The notes below the pieces were generated by a model. The model searched no databases. It saw nothing but the letters and a program-made list of their open reading frames with translations, and had not been told where the DNA came from. A stretch of DNA of 35,483 bases from assembly GCA_021807265.1 (NCBI GenBank), contig JAKAPH010000008.1, positions 1-35,483 on the forward strand. Direction: 5' to 3'. Position 1 is the stretch's first letter, and each line of letters starts with the position of its first letter. Position numbers and translations under genes: made by a program. The stretch is from Actinomycetes bacterium (GTDB lineage Bacteria > Actinomycetota > Acidimicrobiia > Acidimicrobiales > RAAP-2). This document shows, in pieces, positions 7,483 through 15,535 of this stretch.

Positions 7483-8598
7483 TTAAATACCAAGCTGGGT
7501 GGCGAGCAGCTCGCGATGGTACGCCGGATCGCCGAGGAAGAGCTCCGAGCTCTTGGCCCGCTTGAAGTAGAGGTGGGCGTGGTGCTCCCAGGTGAAGCCG
7601 ATACCGCCGTGGATCTGGATGTTCTCGGCGGCGCAGTGAAAGTAAGCCTCGGAGCAGAACGACTTGGCGAGGCTCGCCGCGATGGGCAGTTCGTCGTTGC
7701 GCTCCTGCGCGGCCCAGGCCGCGTAGTAGGCGGCCGACTTCGCCGACTCCACGTCGAGCAACATGTCGGCGCACTTGTGCTTGATCGACTGGAACGAGCC
7801 GATGGGCCGACCGAACTGCACGCGGTTCTTCGCGTAGTCGACGGCGTTGTTGAGTACGCGCTGGGCCCCGCCGACCTGCTCGGCGGCCAGGGCGGCCGCC
7901 GCGATCTGCAGCGTCGTTGCAAGGCCGGCGAGCGCGCCGCCGTCGGTGCCCACGAGCCGGGCCGGGGCGTCGCGGTACGTGAGACGACTCTGCTTACGGG
8001 TTTGGTCCATGGTGGGCAGCAGCTCGCGCTCGAGCCCGGGGGCACCGGCCTCAACGGCGAACAACGAGAGGCCCGCCTCGGTCATGGCCGGCACGAAGAT
8101 CACCGAGGCGCTCTGGCCGTCCGTGACGAAGCTGTTGACGCCGTTGAGTGTCCAAGCGCCGCTGGTGTTCGCAGCGGTGACCGACGTCGCGGCGAGATCC
8201 CACTGCCCGGCGTCGTCGGTCAGGGCGACCGTCGCAATGGTGTCGCCCGACGCGATACCGGGCAGGAACGCCGCGCGGTCCTCGTCGGAGCCCACCAGCA
8301 GCACGGCGTTGGCCGCCAGGGCCACCGTGGAGAAGTACGGGGCGCACAGCAGCGCCGCGCCCATCTCTTCGAACACGACGTACAGCTCGACGGGGCCGTA
8401 GCCTTGGCCGCCGAATTGCTCGGGGATGCCGAGTCCCTGGAGCGCGAGCTCATCGGCCATCTGGCGCCACACGGCCGGGTCGTAACCCTCATCGGTGGCC
8501 ATCAGCCGGCGGACTTCGGTTTCGGGTGACTTCTCGTCCAAGAACCGCTTGACCATCTTGCGCAGTTCTTCCTGTTCCTCTGAAAAGCCAAAGTTCAT
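7483..8598 (-). CDS. Acyl-CoA dehydrogenase
   Basis: A 371-residue FAD enzyme of the FadE type that oxidises acyl-CoA at C2-C3. The N-terminal helical domain starts MNFGFSEEQEELRKMVKRFL. The middle beta domain is around 120-230, and the C-terminal domain has RVQFGRPIGSFQSIKHKCAD and IQIHGGIGFTWEHHAHLYFKRA. This last pattern resembles subunits of the heteromeric steroid-side-chain or bile-acid-type dehydrogenases, which work with a second subunit. The usual IYEGT catalytic-Glu segment is not seen at the C-terminus, which fits such a subunit, but no partner is adjacent. GAGGG stands 5 nt before the ATG as a ribosome binding site. The alpha/beta-hydrolase-like gene follows at once. Confidence 0.88.
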   Translation of the reverse strand: MNFGFSEEQEELRKMVKRFLDEKSPETEVRRLMATDEGYDPAVWRQMADELALQGLGIPEQFGGQGYGPVELYVVFEEMGAALLCAPYFSTVALAANAVLLVGSDEDRAAFLPGIASGDTIATVALTDDAGQWDLAATSVTAANTSGAWTLNGVNSFVTDGQSASVIFVPAMTEAGLSLFAVEAGAPGLERELLPTMDQTRKQSRLTYRDAPARLVGTDGGALAGLATTLQIAAAALAAEQVGGAQRVLNNAVDYAKNRVQFGRPIGSFQSIKHKCADMLLDVESAKSAAYYAAWAAQERNDELPIAASLAKSFCSEAYFHCAAENIQIHGGIGFTWEHHAHLYFKRAKSSELFLGDPAYHRELLATQLGI

Positions 8599-8676
8599 CG
8601 CCGCCCTCGATCTCCGCTTACTGGTGGGTTACTGCACTTGTGAGACTAGCGAAATCACCCTATCGACGTCGCGTGG

Positions 8677-8682
8677 CATCCT
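8677..8682 (+). promoter_or_regulatory. Possible leaderless -10 hexamer of the MBL-fold gene
   Basis: CATCCT is followed by 6 nt and the GTG at 8689. The hexamer is weak because it lacks the leading T, but the spacing matches other genes here. Confidence 0.35.
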
Positions 8683-8688
8683 GATGGT

Positions 8689-9306
8689 GTGCAGGAGTCG
8701 GCGGTCATCTGGAGCGGTGCCGGGCTGGACGTGCACCGGGTGGTGGTCGGTGCGCTCGCCAACAACGTCTACGTCATCCGGTGCCGGCGCACGGGCGCGG
8801 CGACGCTGATCGATGCCGCCGACGACGTCGATCGGCTCGTGGCCCTGGCCGATGCGCTCGGGGTCACCGACGTCCTCGAGACCCACGGGCACCACGACCA
8901 CGTGGGCGCCATCCCCGGGCTTCGCGCCTCGGGGCGGACCGTGTGGGGCCACCCCGACGACGAGACGCTCTTCCCCGCCCTTGACCGGCACCTGCACCAC
9001 GACCAGCTCGTCGAGGTTGGCGAAGTGCGCGTGCGCGTCATCCACACGCCGGGCCACACGCCGGGTTCGACCTGCTTTGCCATCGAGGGGAGCCCCGTGC
9101 TGTTCAGCGGCGACACCCTCTTTCCCGGCGGACCCGGGGCCACGTCCTTCGAGGGCGGCGACTTCGCCCAGATCATCTCGTCGATCGACCTGCGGCTCCT
9201 GCGACGCTTCGAGGACGAGGTCCTCGTCCTGCCGGGCCACGGCGCGCCCACGACCATTGGCGTCGAGCGACCGCACCTCGACGAGTGGGTCGCGCGGGGC
9301 TGGTGA
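8689..9306 (+). CDS. Metallo-beta-lactamase-fold hydrolase, glyoxalase II-like
   Basis: The 205-residue protein has the metal-binding motifs of the MBL fold: THGHHDHVG (HxHxDH) near residue 65, HTPGHTPGS near 115-123, SGDTLFPGG near 139-147 and LPGHG near 183. This set is shared by hydroxyacylglutathione hydrolase-like enzymes that cleave thioesters with two metal ions. The substrate cannot be told from sequence, and actinobacteria often use mycothiol instead of glutathione. The protein is cytoplasmic, with no signal peptide. It ends 38 nt before sufC1, which has its own promoter, so co-transcription with suf is possible but not needed. The GTG start at 8689 is in frame with the conserved region and follows a possible -10 hexamer by 6 nt. 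Confidence 0.88.
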   Translation: MQESAVIWSGAGLDVHRVVVGALANNVYVIRCRRTGAATLIDAADDVDRLVALADALGVTDVLETHGHHDHVGAIPGLRASGRTVWGHPDDETLFPALDRHLHHDQLVEVGEVRVRVIHTPGHTPGSTCFAIEGSPVLFSGDTLFPGGPGATSFEGGDFAQIISSIDLRLLRRFEDEVLVLPGHGAPTTIGVERPHLDEWVARGW

Positions 9307-9307
9307 C

Positions 9308-9325
9308 CGGCCGAAAATCTGGCCG
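9308..9325. promoter_or_regulatory. Small inverted repeat upstream of sufC1
   Basis: CGGCC (9308-9312) and GGCCG (9321-9325) flank an AT-rich 8-nt spacer. The repeat falls in the -35 region of the sufC1 promoter (-10 at 9333-9338). It could be an operator or chance in GC-rich DNA. Confidence 0.25.
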
Positions 9326-9332
9326 TGAACGA

Positions 9333-9338
9333 TAGGCT
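9333..9338 (+). promoter_or_regulatory. Leaderless -10 hexamer of sufC1
   Basis: TAGGCT is followed by 6 nt and the GTG at 9345. No Shine-Dalgarno sequence is present. Confidence 0.6.
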
Positions 9339-9344
9339 CGCTTT

Positions 9345-10103
9345 GTGTCTGACCCGTTGCTCGAACTTCGAAATGTCCACGCCGTAGCCGAAGACACCGT
9401 CATCTTGCGCGGTGTGGACCTGACCATCAACCCCGGCGAGGTTCACGCGCTCATGGGGCCCAACGGCGCGGGCAAGTCGACCCTGGCGAGCGTGGTCATG
9501 GGCCACCCTGGCTACACGGTGACCGGGGGCCAGATTCTGCTCAACGGCGAAGACATCGCTGCCTGGTCCCCCGACCAGCGGGCCCGCGCGGGGATCTTTC
9601 TCGCCTTCCAGTACCCCGAGGCGATCAGTGGCGTCTCGGTGATCCAGTTCCTGCGACAGGCCATCGTCGCGCGCAAGGGGCTGAGCGAACTGTCGGTGCT
9701 CGAAGTTCGCCTGGATCTCGCCGAGTGGATGGACCGCCTGGGCATGGACCCGGCCTTTGCCGAACGGCACCTCAACGACGGCTTCTCCGGTGGCGAGCGC
9801 AAGCGCAACGAAGTGCTGCAAATGGCCCTGCTCGAACCCGTGGTCGCCCTCCTCGACGAGACTGACTCGGGACTCGACATCGACGCGCTGCGCATCGTGG
9901 CCCGCGGTGTGCGCACGGTGCGCAGTGAGAACCCGGCGATGGGCGTCGTCGTGGTGACCCACTACGTCAAGCTGCTCGAGGAGATCGAGCCCGACCGCGT
10001 CCACATCCTCGTCGACGGACAAATCGTTCACAGCGGCGGCGTCGAGCTCGCCGCGGCCATCGAGCAGGACGGCTACGACGCGTGGCGAGGAGTGCTGCGG
10101 TGA
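9345..10103 (+). CDS. sufC: SufC ATPase, copy 1
   Basis: The 252-residue ABC ATPase powers the SufBCD scaffold that builds iron-sulfur clusters. Walker A is GPNGAGKST near residue 39, the Q-loop LAFQYPEAISGV, the signature FSGGERKRNEVLQ, Walker B VALLDETDSGLD, and the switch His is in VVTHY. The ERKR-N-E signature and DSGLDIDAL are specific for SufC among ABC ATPases. All catalytic residues are intact. It leads a plus-strand operon with sufS and sufU but lies away from sufB and sufD, and a second intact sufC sits with those at 13179-13907. The start is GTG behind a leaderless hexamer. Its TGA overlaps the sufS GTG. Confidence 0.93.
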   Translation: MSDPLLELRNVHAVAEDTVILRGVDLTINPGEVHALMGPNGAGKSTLASVVMGHPGYTVTGGQILLNGEDIAAWSPDQRARAGIFLAFQYPEAISGVSVIQFLRQAIVARKGLSELSVLEVRLDLAEWMDRLGMDPAFAERHLNDGFSGGERKRNEVLQMALLEPVVALLDETDSGLDIDALRIVARGVRTVRSENPAMGVVVVTHYVKLLEEIEPDRVHILVDGQIVHSGGVELAAAIEQDGYDAWRGVLR

Positions 10104-11335
10104 GTTCCTACAACCCCCGTCAAGTGCGCGTCGACACGCCGCTGCTGGAGCGCGAGATCAATGGCCGCCCGATCACCTACCTCGACTCGGCGTCCTCCAC
10201 GCTGCCGCCGAGACCCGTCATCGAGGCGATGACCCGGTACTACGAGTTGCGCCACGCCAACGTGCACCGCGGGGTCTACCAGACCGCGGTCGAGGCGACC
10301 GACGTCTACGAAGGCGCCCGGGAGGCCACCGCGCGCTTCATCAACGCGCCCCAGGGCCTCGACGAGATCGTCTTCACCAAGAACACGACCGAGTCGTTCA
10401 ATCTGCTCGCCAAGTCGTGGGGCGCGGCGAATCTCAAGGCGGGCGACGTGGTCCTGGTCACGGAGATGGAGCACCACGCCAACATCGTGCCCTGGTTCCA
10501 GCTGCGCGAGCAGGTGGGCATCGAGGTGCGCTTCGTGCCCGTGACCGACGACTTCCGCCTCGACCTGAGCGACTTCGAGCGCCTGCTCGACGGCGTGAAG
10601 CTGTTCTCCTTCACCGCCGCCTCCAACGTGCTCGGCACCCGCAACCCGGTCAAGGAGCTGACCCGGATCGCCCACGACCACGGGGCCCTCGTCGCCGTTG
10701 ACGCCGCCCAGTCGGTCGGCCATCAGCCGACCGACGTCGTGGACCTCGACGCCGACTTCTTCTGCTTCTCCGCCCACAAGATGCTCGGGCCGACCGGCCT
10801 GGGCGTCCTGTGGACGCGCGCGGCGATCCTCGAGTCCATGCCCCCGTTCCTCGGTGGCGGCGGCATGATCGCCGACGTGCGCATGGACGGCTACGTGCCC
10901 GCTAGCGGCCCGACCCGCTTCGAGGCCGGGACCCCGCCCATCGCCGAGACGGCCGGGCTGGCCGCGGCCATCCGGTACCTGGAGGGCCTCGGACTGGCGA
11001 ATATCGCCCGACACGAGGACGAGCTCACGGGTGACGCGCTCAAGCGCCTGGCGAATGAGTTCGACGGACGGGTCAGGGTCATCGGCCCGTCGGACACCGC
11101 CGACCGCGGCGGCGTCCTGAGCCTCGACGTCGACGGGGTCCACCCCCACGACGTCGCCCAGGTGCTCGACCAGTTCGGCGTCTGCGTGCGACCCGGACAC
11201 CACTGCGCCAAGCCCCTCATGCGCCGCTTCAACCTCGCGGCCACCGCGCGGGCCTCCTTCGGTCCGTATTCGCTGACCTCGGACACCGATGTCCTGCTGG
11301 AGGCGCTCGCCAGCGCCGTGAAGATGTTCGGGTAG
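10100..11335 (+). CDS. sufS: Cysteine desulfurase SufS
   Basis: The 411-residue PLP enzyme takes sulfur from cysteine as a persulfide. Visible parts are YLDSASSTLPP near the N-terminus, FTKNTTESFNLLA, EMEHHANIVPW, the PLP-binding lysine in SAHKMLGPTGLG, and the active cysteine in VRPGHHCAKPLM near residue 370. The RxGHHCA loop marks group II desulfurases (SufS), which hand sulfur to SufU. The GTG at 10100 overlaps the sufC1 TGA as GTGA. The frame is also open 6 codons further upstream, but the overlap start matches the coupling seen elsewhere in the window. sufU begins 3 nt after the stop. Confidence 0.95.
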   Translation: MSSYNPRQVRVDTPLLEREINGRPITYLDSASSTLPPRPVIEAMTRYYELRHANVHRGVYQTAVEATDVYEGAREATARFINAPQGLDEIVFTKNTTESFNLLAKSWGAANLKAGDVVLVTEMEHHANIVPWFQLREQVGIEVRFVPVTDDFRLDLSDFERLLDGVKLFSFTAASNVLGTRNPVKELTRIAHDHGALVAVDAAQSVGHQPTDVVDLDADFFCFSAHKMLGPTGLGVLWTRAAILESMPPFLGGGGMIADVRMDGYVPASGPTRFEAGTPPIAETAGLAAAIRYLEGLGLANIARHEDELTGDALKRLANEFDGRVRVIGPSDTADRGGVLSLDVDGVHPHDVAQVLDQFGVCVRPGHHCAKPLMRRFNLAATARASFGPYSLTSDTDVLLEALASAVKMFG

Positions 11336-11338
11336 GCC

Positions 11339-11797
11339 ATGGCGAATCTGGACGACCTGTACCGCGAGATCATCCTCGACCACTACCGCACGCCGCGCAA
11401 CCGCGGCGAGCTCACCTCGCCGTCGACGATTCGCACCGAGGGCTTCAACCCGCTCTGCGGCGACGAGCTCGTCGTCTACCTGGACGTCCAAGACGGCGTG
11501 ATCGTGGACATCAAGCTCACCGGACATGGCTGCTCGATCTCCCAGGCGTCGTCGTCGATGATGAGCGCCGCGGTGAAGGGCAAGACCGTCGACGAGGCGC
11601 GGGCCACAATCGAGCGGTTCAAGCAGCTGATGACCGTGCACGAATCGACCCTCGACGGCAACGGCGAGGCGCCCGTCGCCGACATTCGCACCATGGGCGA
11701 GCTCGCCGCGCTGCAGGGCGTAGTGAAGTTCCCCGTTCGCATCAAGTGCGCGACGCTGGCCTGGAACACGCTCAGCCAGGGGCTCGACGAAGCCTGA
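11339..11797 (+). CDS. sufU: SufU, zinc-dependent sulfurtransferase partner of SufS
   Basis: The 152-residue protein accepts persulfide sulfur from SufS and passes it to SufBCD. It starts LDDLYREIILDHYRTPRNRG, typical of the IscU/SufU fold. The zinc and sulfur ligands are the cysteine and Asp in NPLCGDEL, the cysteine in GHGCSISQAS and the cysteine in RIKCATLAW. A segment of about 20 residues between the second and third cysteines (around MTVHESTLDG) is the insertion that separates SufU from IscU. It is the last gene of sufC1-sufS-sufU, and its stop is 3 nt from the stop of the converging LCP gene. Confidence 0.94.
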   Translation: MANLDDLYREIILDHYRTPRNRGELTSPSTIRTEGFNPLCGDELVVYLDVQDGVIVDIKLTGHGCSISQASSSMMSAAVKGKTVDEARATIERFKQLMTVHESTLDGNGEAPVADIRTMGELAALQGVVKFPVRIKCATLAWNTLSQGLDEA

Positions 11798-11800
11798 CGC

Positions 11801-13153
11801 CTAGGGCGTACAGGGGACCGGGTCGAAGTACGGCACGACCGCCGTCGGGTTCGTCGGGGTCTTGGCGCCGGTCGCGGACTTGGTCGTCGAGGTGGCGGGC
11901 CGGGTCGTGGACGGCGGGACGATCGTCGTGGTCGTGGTGGTCGTCGCCACCACCGGCGGCAGCGGCGTCTGCAAGAGCGCGTTGGGCGGCGGGTTAGTCG
12001 GTGTGAGCAGCGATGAGCCGAAGATGTTCACGAGCAGCTGCTGGGCCTCGGGCTCTTGGGTGAAGAGCACGTCGCCCACCGGCGCGACCGTCGCCGCGAC
12101 CGTGGGCAGGGTGTAGGTGAGCATGTTCGACGGGTTGAAGCTGTGGAACTTGACCGCGAAGGCGATCAGCTCATTGAGTGTGAAGCCGCTGTCGAGCGTG
12201 ATGCCCTGGGGGATCTTGGCGAGGAACGAGTTGATCGTCAGGGGGTTGTACAGGCTCTTGGCCCGGCTGATCATCGCGCGCAGGAAGGCGTTCTGGCGAT
12301 CGATACGACCGAAGTCACTCGTACCGTCGTAGTTCCAGACGCCGTTCTGGAACCACTGGTAGTGGCGGCTGCGCGCGACCGCCAGCGCCTGGAAGCCCGT
12401 GATGAGCTGGCAGCCCGGGTGGGGGATGTTGAGCCCCGAGTAGGCGTCCTTGGCCGGGTACGGGAAGTCGAGGTAGACCCCGCCGATGGCCTCCGCGGCG
12501 TTGATCAGGCCCGCGAAGCTCACCTGGATCACGTGGTTGATCGGGATGCCGAAGTTCGCCGTGATCGTCTGGGCGAGCAGTGACGGGCCGTTGCCGTAGT
12601 TCACGTTGATCCGGTTGAACTTGCCAAAGAGGGCCTGGTTGGCAAGCAGCGTGACCATAGTGTCGCGCGGAATCGAGAGGATCGTGATCGTGTCCGTCGT
12701 CGGGTCAACGTGCATGATCTTCACCACGTCGCTGCGCTGGCCGGCCACCGAGTTGGTCGAGGCGCCCGTCTGGCGGGCCACCTGGCCGGTCAGGCCCGCG
12801 CGCGAGTCCGAGCCGATCTCGAGGATGTTGAAGGGCCGACCCGAGAGCTGGGGCAGCTCGCCCACGACGTTGACCTTGGGGATCTGGCCGAAGCGCCACT
12901 GCGCGTAGAGGTAGCCCCCGCCAACGAGCGCGACCAGCAAGGCGACCACGACGATGCTCGAGATGATGGCGATCCGCCGTCCGCGGTGGCTACGTCGCGC
13001 TTTGGCGGTGCGCACGGCACGTCCGGGGTGGGCCCGCTGCTCGACCGCCTGTCCGAGAGCGCGAAGGCGCTCCTCGTTTGCCAGCGAGCCCTTGTTCGCC
13101 TCGGATCGTCGGTTCCCGCGGCCCCGCGAGGCGCTGTGACGTCCGTCAGCCAT
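11801..13153 (-). CDS. LytR-CpsA-Psr (LCP) family membrane protein
   Basis: LCP proteins attach glycopolymers to peptidoglycan outside the membrane. The 450-residue protein has a basic, Arg/Lys-rich cytoplasmic N-terminus (1-60), one membrane helix at about 61-85 (IAIISSIVVVALLVALVGGGYLYA) and an extracytoplasmic LCP domain. The domain shows NILEIGSDSRAG, RSDVVKIMHVDP, ITILSIPRDT, ALAVARSRH and DFGRIDRQNAFLRAM, including the Asp and Arg residues that bind the pyrophosphate of the lipid donor. The C-terminal 60 residues are a Thr/Pro/Ser-rich tail with a run of Thr. TACAGT stands 6 nt before the ATG, so the gene appears leaderless. It lies between the two suf half-operons but has no evident role in them. 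Confidence 0.92.
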   Translation of the reverse strand: MADGRHSASRGRGNRRSEANKGSLANEERLRALGQAVEQRAHPGRAVRTAKARRSHRGRRIAIISSIVVVALLVALVGGGYLYAQWRFGQIPKVNVVGELPQLSGRPFNILEIGSDSRAGLTGQVARQTGASTNSVAGQRSDVVKIMHVDPTTDTITILSIPRDTMVTLLANQALFGKFNRINVNYGNGPSLLAQTITANFGIPINHVIQVSFAGLINAAEAIGGVYLDFPYPAKDAYSGLNIPHPGCQLITGFQALAVARSRHYQWFQNGVWNYDGTSDFGRIDRQNAFLRAMISRAKSLYNPLTINSFLAKIPQGITLDSGFTLNELIAFAVKFHSFNPSNMLTYTLPTVAATVAPVGDVLFTQEPEAQQLLVNIFGSSLLTPTNPPPNALLQTPLPPVVATTTTTTTIVPPSTTRPATSTTKSATGAKTPTNPTAVVPYFDPVPCTP

Positions 13154-13159
13154 CGGTTA

Positions 13160-13165
13160 ACTGTA
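13160..13165 (-). promoter_or_regulatory. Leaderless -10 hexamer of the LCP gene
   Basis: On the minus strand TACAGT is followed by 6 nt and the ATG at 13153. It lies in the 25-nt gap after the sufC2 stop, so the LCP gene can be expressed apart from suf. Confidence 0.6.
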
Positions 13166-13178
13166 CTCCCCGACCCCG

Positions 13179-13907
13179 TTACAGCGGCGCCGACTCGCGG
13201 AAGGGTTCGTACCCGTCTCGCTCGAGTACCTCGGCGAGTTCGGGACCGCCCGTCGCCACGACGCGGCCGCCACTCACCACGTGAATCACGGACGGCGTCA
13301 GCTCGTGCAGTAGGCGACGGAAGTGGGTGATCGCGAGCACGCCGCACCCCCACTCGTCCGTCGAGGCCGCCAGACGGCGCGCCACGGCACCGAGCGCGTC
13401 GACGTCGAGGCCCGAGTCAATCTCGTCCAGGACGGCGAAGCGGGGCCGCAGGATACCGAACTGGACCATCTCGGCGCGCTTGCGCTCGCCGCCGGACAGG
13501 TCCACGTTGACGAATCGCTCGAGGAGCTCGGGGCGCAGGTCGACGCGCCGCACCTCCCAGGCCATGCGCTCGTGCAGCCCGGCGCGCTCGGCGCCCGCTG
13601 CCTCGAGCACGTCGATGAGCCGCACGCCCGGTACTTCCATCGGCTGCTGCATCGCCAGGAAGAGCCCCGCGCGCTCGCGGTCGGTCGCCGAGAGCGACAG
13701 CAGCTCGACGCCATCGATCGTGACGGACCCGTCGAGCACCTCGTAGGCCGGGTGGCCTGAGAGCGCGTGGGCGAGCGTGGACTTGCCCGAGCCGTTCGGG
13801 CCCATGATCACGTGCACCTCGCCCGAGTGCATGGTCAGGTCGAAGCCCCGCAGGACCTCCTTGCCACCCACGGCCACGCGCAGCCCCGAGATCGTCAAGG
13901 TCGTCAT
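13179..13907 (-). CDS. sufC: SufC ATPase, copy 2
   Basis: The second SufC-type ABC ATPase, 242 residues. Walker A is GPNGSGKST, the Q-loop LAMQQPMEVPGV, the signature LSGGERKRAEMVQ, Walker B FAVLDEIDSGLD and the switch His is in ITHFRRLLHEL. It is complete and differs clearly in sequence from copy 1, so the two are not a recent duplication. It is the last gene of the sufD-Rieske-sufC2 string, and its ATG overlaps the Rieske TGA as ATGA. By position it is the expected partner of SufB and SufD in this cell; which SufC actually enters the complex cannot be told from sequence. Confidence 0.92.
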   Translation of the reverse strand: MTTLTISGLRVAVGGKEVLRGFDLTMHSGEVHVIMGPNGSGKSTLAHALSGHPAYEVLDGSVTIDGVELLSLSATDRERAGLFLAMQQPMEVPGVRLIDVLEAAGAERAGLHERMAWEVRRVDLRPELLERFVNVDLSGGERKRAEMVQFGILRPRFAVLDEIDSGLDVDALGAVARRLAASTDEWGCGVLAITHFRRLLHELTPSVIHVVSGGRVVATGGPELAEVLERDGYEPFRESAPL

Positions 13908-14218
13908 GGGATTGTCACCTCCACCCGTCCATCGCGCACCGCCACGTCGTAGCGCGCGACCGGCCGGGTCGCGGGAAACGACTGGGGCGTGCCGTCAGTG
14001 AGGTCGAACATCGCACCGTGGCGAGCGCACTCGATCGTCCGGTCCTCGGCGTCAACTTCGCCTTGGGCGAGGCTGTAGTCCTCGTGGCTGCACCGGTCGT
14101 CGAGCACGTAGAAGTCGTCCTCGATGCGAACGATGACCAGCGTGCGCGCGCCGACTCGAATCTGGCGGGCCTCGCCGCTCGCGAAGTCATCGGCCGCGCC
14201 CACATCCTGGCCGCTCAC
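13904..14218 (-). CDS. Rieske-type ferredoxin in the suf operon
   Basis: A 104-residue soluble [2Fe-2S] protein. The Rieske ligands are C-S-H in DRCSHEDYSL and C-A-R-H in IECARHGAMFD. The spacing and the following GxxFDLxxG pattern match ferredoxin subunits of ring-hydroxylating dioxygenases and NirD-like proteins. The GTG at 14218 overlaps the sufD TGA as GTGA, and the gene overlaps sufC2 by 4 nt, so all three are tightly coupled. As I recall, a similar ferredoxin sits between sufD and sufC in many actinobacteria; it may bring electrons or serve as a cluster acceptor, but its role is not established. The frame is open further upstream but that part is the sufD antiframe. Confidence 0.9.
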   Translation of the reverse strand: MSGQDVGAADDFASGEARQIRVGARTLVIVRIEDDFYVLDDRCSHEDYSLAQGEVDAEDRTIECARHGAMFDLTDGTPQSFPATRPVARYDVAVRDGRVEVTIP

Positions 14219-15453
14219 GCGATCACCGGGACGGACTGGAGCGCGAGCGCGACGTCGCCCTCCACCAAGCGGGCGAGCGCCGGGGGCAGGGCGTCGAGCA
14301 TCTCGAGGAAGAACCCCTGGATCATCAGCCGCTCGGCGTCGCTTCGGGTCACACCGCGTGACTCGAGGTACCACCGCTGCAGGGCGTTGAGCGGACCCAC
14401 GCTCGACGCGTGCGCGCAGACCACGTCGTTCTCGCGGATGTCGAGGTTGGGCACGCTGTCGGCGTGGGCGTTCGGCGAGAGCAGGAGGTTGTGATTGGTC
14501 TGACGCGCGTCGGTTCGCTTGGCGCCCTTTTCGATCTCGATGAGCCCGGTGTAGACCGAGCGCGCCGTGTCCGCGACGGCGCCCTTGGAGAGCAGCGTCG
14601 AGCGGGACCGCGGCGCCCGGTGGAACTGGTGGGTGCGAAAGTCGTGCACCTGGGAACCCGAACCGAAGAACGTGGTGCGCAGTTCGTTCTGCGCGCCCGT
14701 CGCGCGAAGGTCCGCGTCATTGCGCGACCGGTCGTAGTGAGCACCCATGCCGAGCACGGCCTGGCTGAGGCGACCATCGCGCTCGAGGAGTCCCGTGGTG
14801 CGAGCCACGTGCCAGGTCGTGGCGTCGAGACGCTGGTAGGTCACCAGTCGCAGCGACGCGTTGTCCGCGACGCGGTACTCGCTCACCGGCACGACGATCG
14901 CGCCGGCGCCGCCCTCGTAGTACTCGACGACCGTCGCGTTCGCGCCCCGCTCGAGCACGAGGTGCGTGCGAGGGAACGACGCCGTCGCGTTGGCCGAGTG
15001 GATGATGACGATCGGCCCGTCCACGACCGTGTTCGCCGCCACCGTCACGACAACCGTCGCCGGGCACAGTGCGGCGTTGGCGAGGGCGAACGCGTCACTG
15101 GCGTAGCGCTCGACGGGGTCATCACCGGCGATCGTCAACGAGGTGGGGTTCAAGTCGACCGTGACGCCGTCGATCGGATCACCGATGTCAACGAGGAAGC
15201 CGTCGACCACCCGCACGACGCTCGCGGCCAATGCCCCGAGGGCGATCGCGAAGTCCGACGCTGGTGCGAGGGTTGGCGTCGCGGGCACGGCGAAGCGGTC
15301 GAGGTCGAGCTCGGCGAGCGGCGCGTAGCGCCAGACCTCGTCGGTCGTGGTGGGCAGCCCGATCGATTCGAAGTTGGACCAGGCGCGTCCGCGCTCCTCC
15401 GAATCCGGGCGACTACTGATAAATGAGGTTGCGGATTCAGCGAAGGTTGTCAT
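14215..15453 (-). CDS. sufD: SufD scaffold subunit
   Basis: The 412-residue protein pairs with SufB and SufC to assemble iron-sulfur clusters. It begins MTTFAESATSF and shows the beta-helix core typical of SufB/SufD: VVDGPIVIIHSAN, LVLERGANATVVEYYEGG, FFGSGSQVHDFRTHQFH, and SVYTGLIEIEKGAKRTDARQTNHNLLLSPNA. The conserved ENDVVCAHASSVG holds the histidine that lies near the cluster-forming site. The final PPALARLVEGDV region is normal. The frame is open far upstream, but the SufD-like sequence begins at the ATG at 15453. No clear Shine-Dalgarno sequence precedes it. It is separated from sufB by the crotonase gene on the other strand. Confidence 0.93.
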   Translation of the reverse strand: MTTFAESATSFISSRPDSEERGRAWSNFESIGLPTTTDEVWRYAPLAELDLDRFAVPATPTLAPASDFAIALGALAASVVRVVDGFLVDIGDPIDGVTVDLNPTSLTIAGDDPVERYASDAFALANAALCPATVVVTVAANTVVDGPIVIIHSANATASFPRTHLVLERGANATVVEYYEGGAGAIVVPVSEYRVADNASLRLVTYQRLDATTWHVARTTGLLERDGRLSQAVLGMGAHYDRSRNDADLRATGAQNELRTTFFGSGSQVHDFRTHQFHRAPRSRSTLLSKGAVADTARSVYTGLIEIEKGAKRTDARQTNHNLLLSPNAHADSVPNLDIRENDVVCAHASSVGPLNALQRWYLESRGVTRSDAERLMIQGFFLEMLDALPPALARLVEGDVALALQSVPVIA

Positions 15454-15507
15454 AGTTAAGAGCGTTAGCAGTGTAATGGGCCGGTCGACCACGTCGATCT
15501 CCCGGTC

Positions 15508-15513
15508 TAGTCT
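15508..15513 (+). promoter_or_regulatory. -10 hexamer of the crotonase gene
   Basis: TAGTCT is followed about 10 nt later by the Shine-Dalgarno AGGGAGG (15524-15530) and the ATG at 15536. This gene therefore seems to have a short leader. Confidence 0.4.
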
Positions 15514-15535
15514 TCGATCGGACAGGGAGGACGAC

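Noticed and set aside
6379-8529. 716-codon plus-strand open frame
   Set aside because: It runs through the end of thiE and antisense to the hydrolase-like and acyl-CoA dehydrogenase genes. Its Arg/Gly/Ala/His-rich translation has no family motif; long antisense frames are common in high-GC DNA.
8769-10031. 420-codon minus-strand open frame over the MBL and sufC1 genes
   Set aside because: The plus-strand frames here have full MBL and SufC motifs; the antisense translation is Val/Asp/His-rich without any recognisable domain.
11919-11951. Repetitive gtcgtggtcg-type run
   Set aside because: It encodes the poly-Thr stretch in the LCP tail; it is simple coding low complexity and not a separate repeat element.
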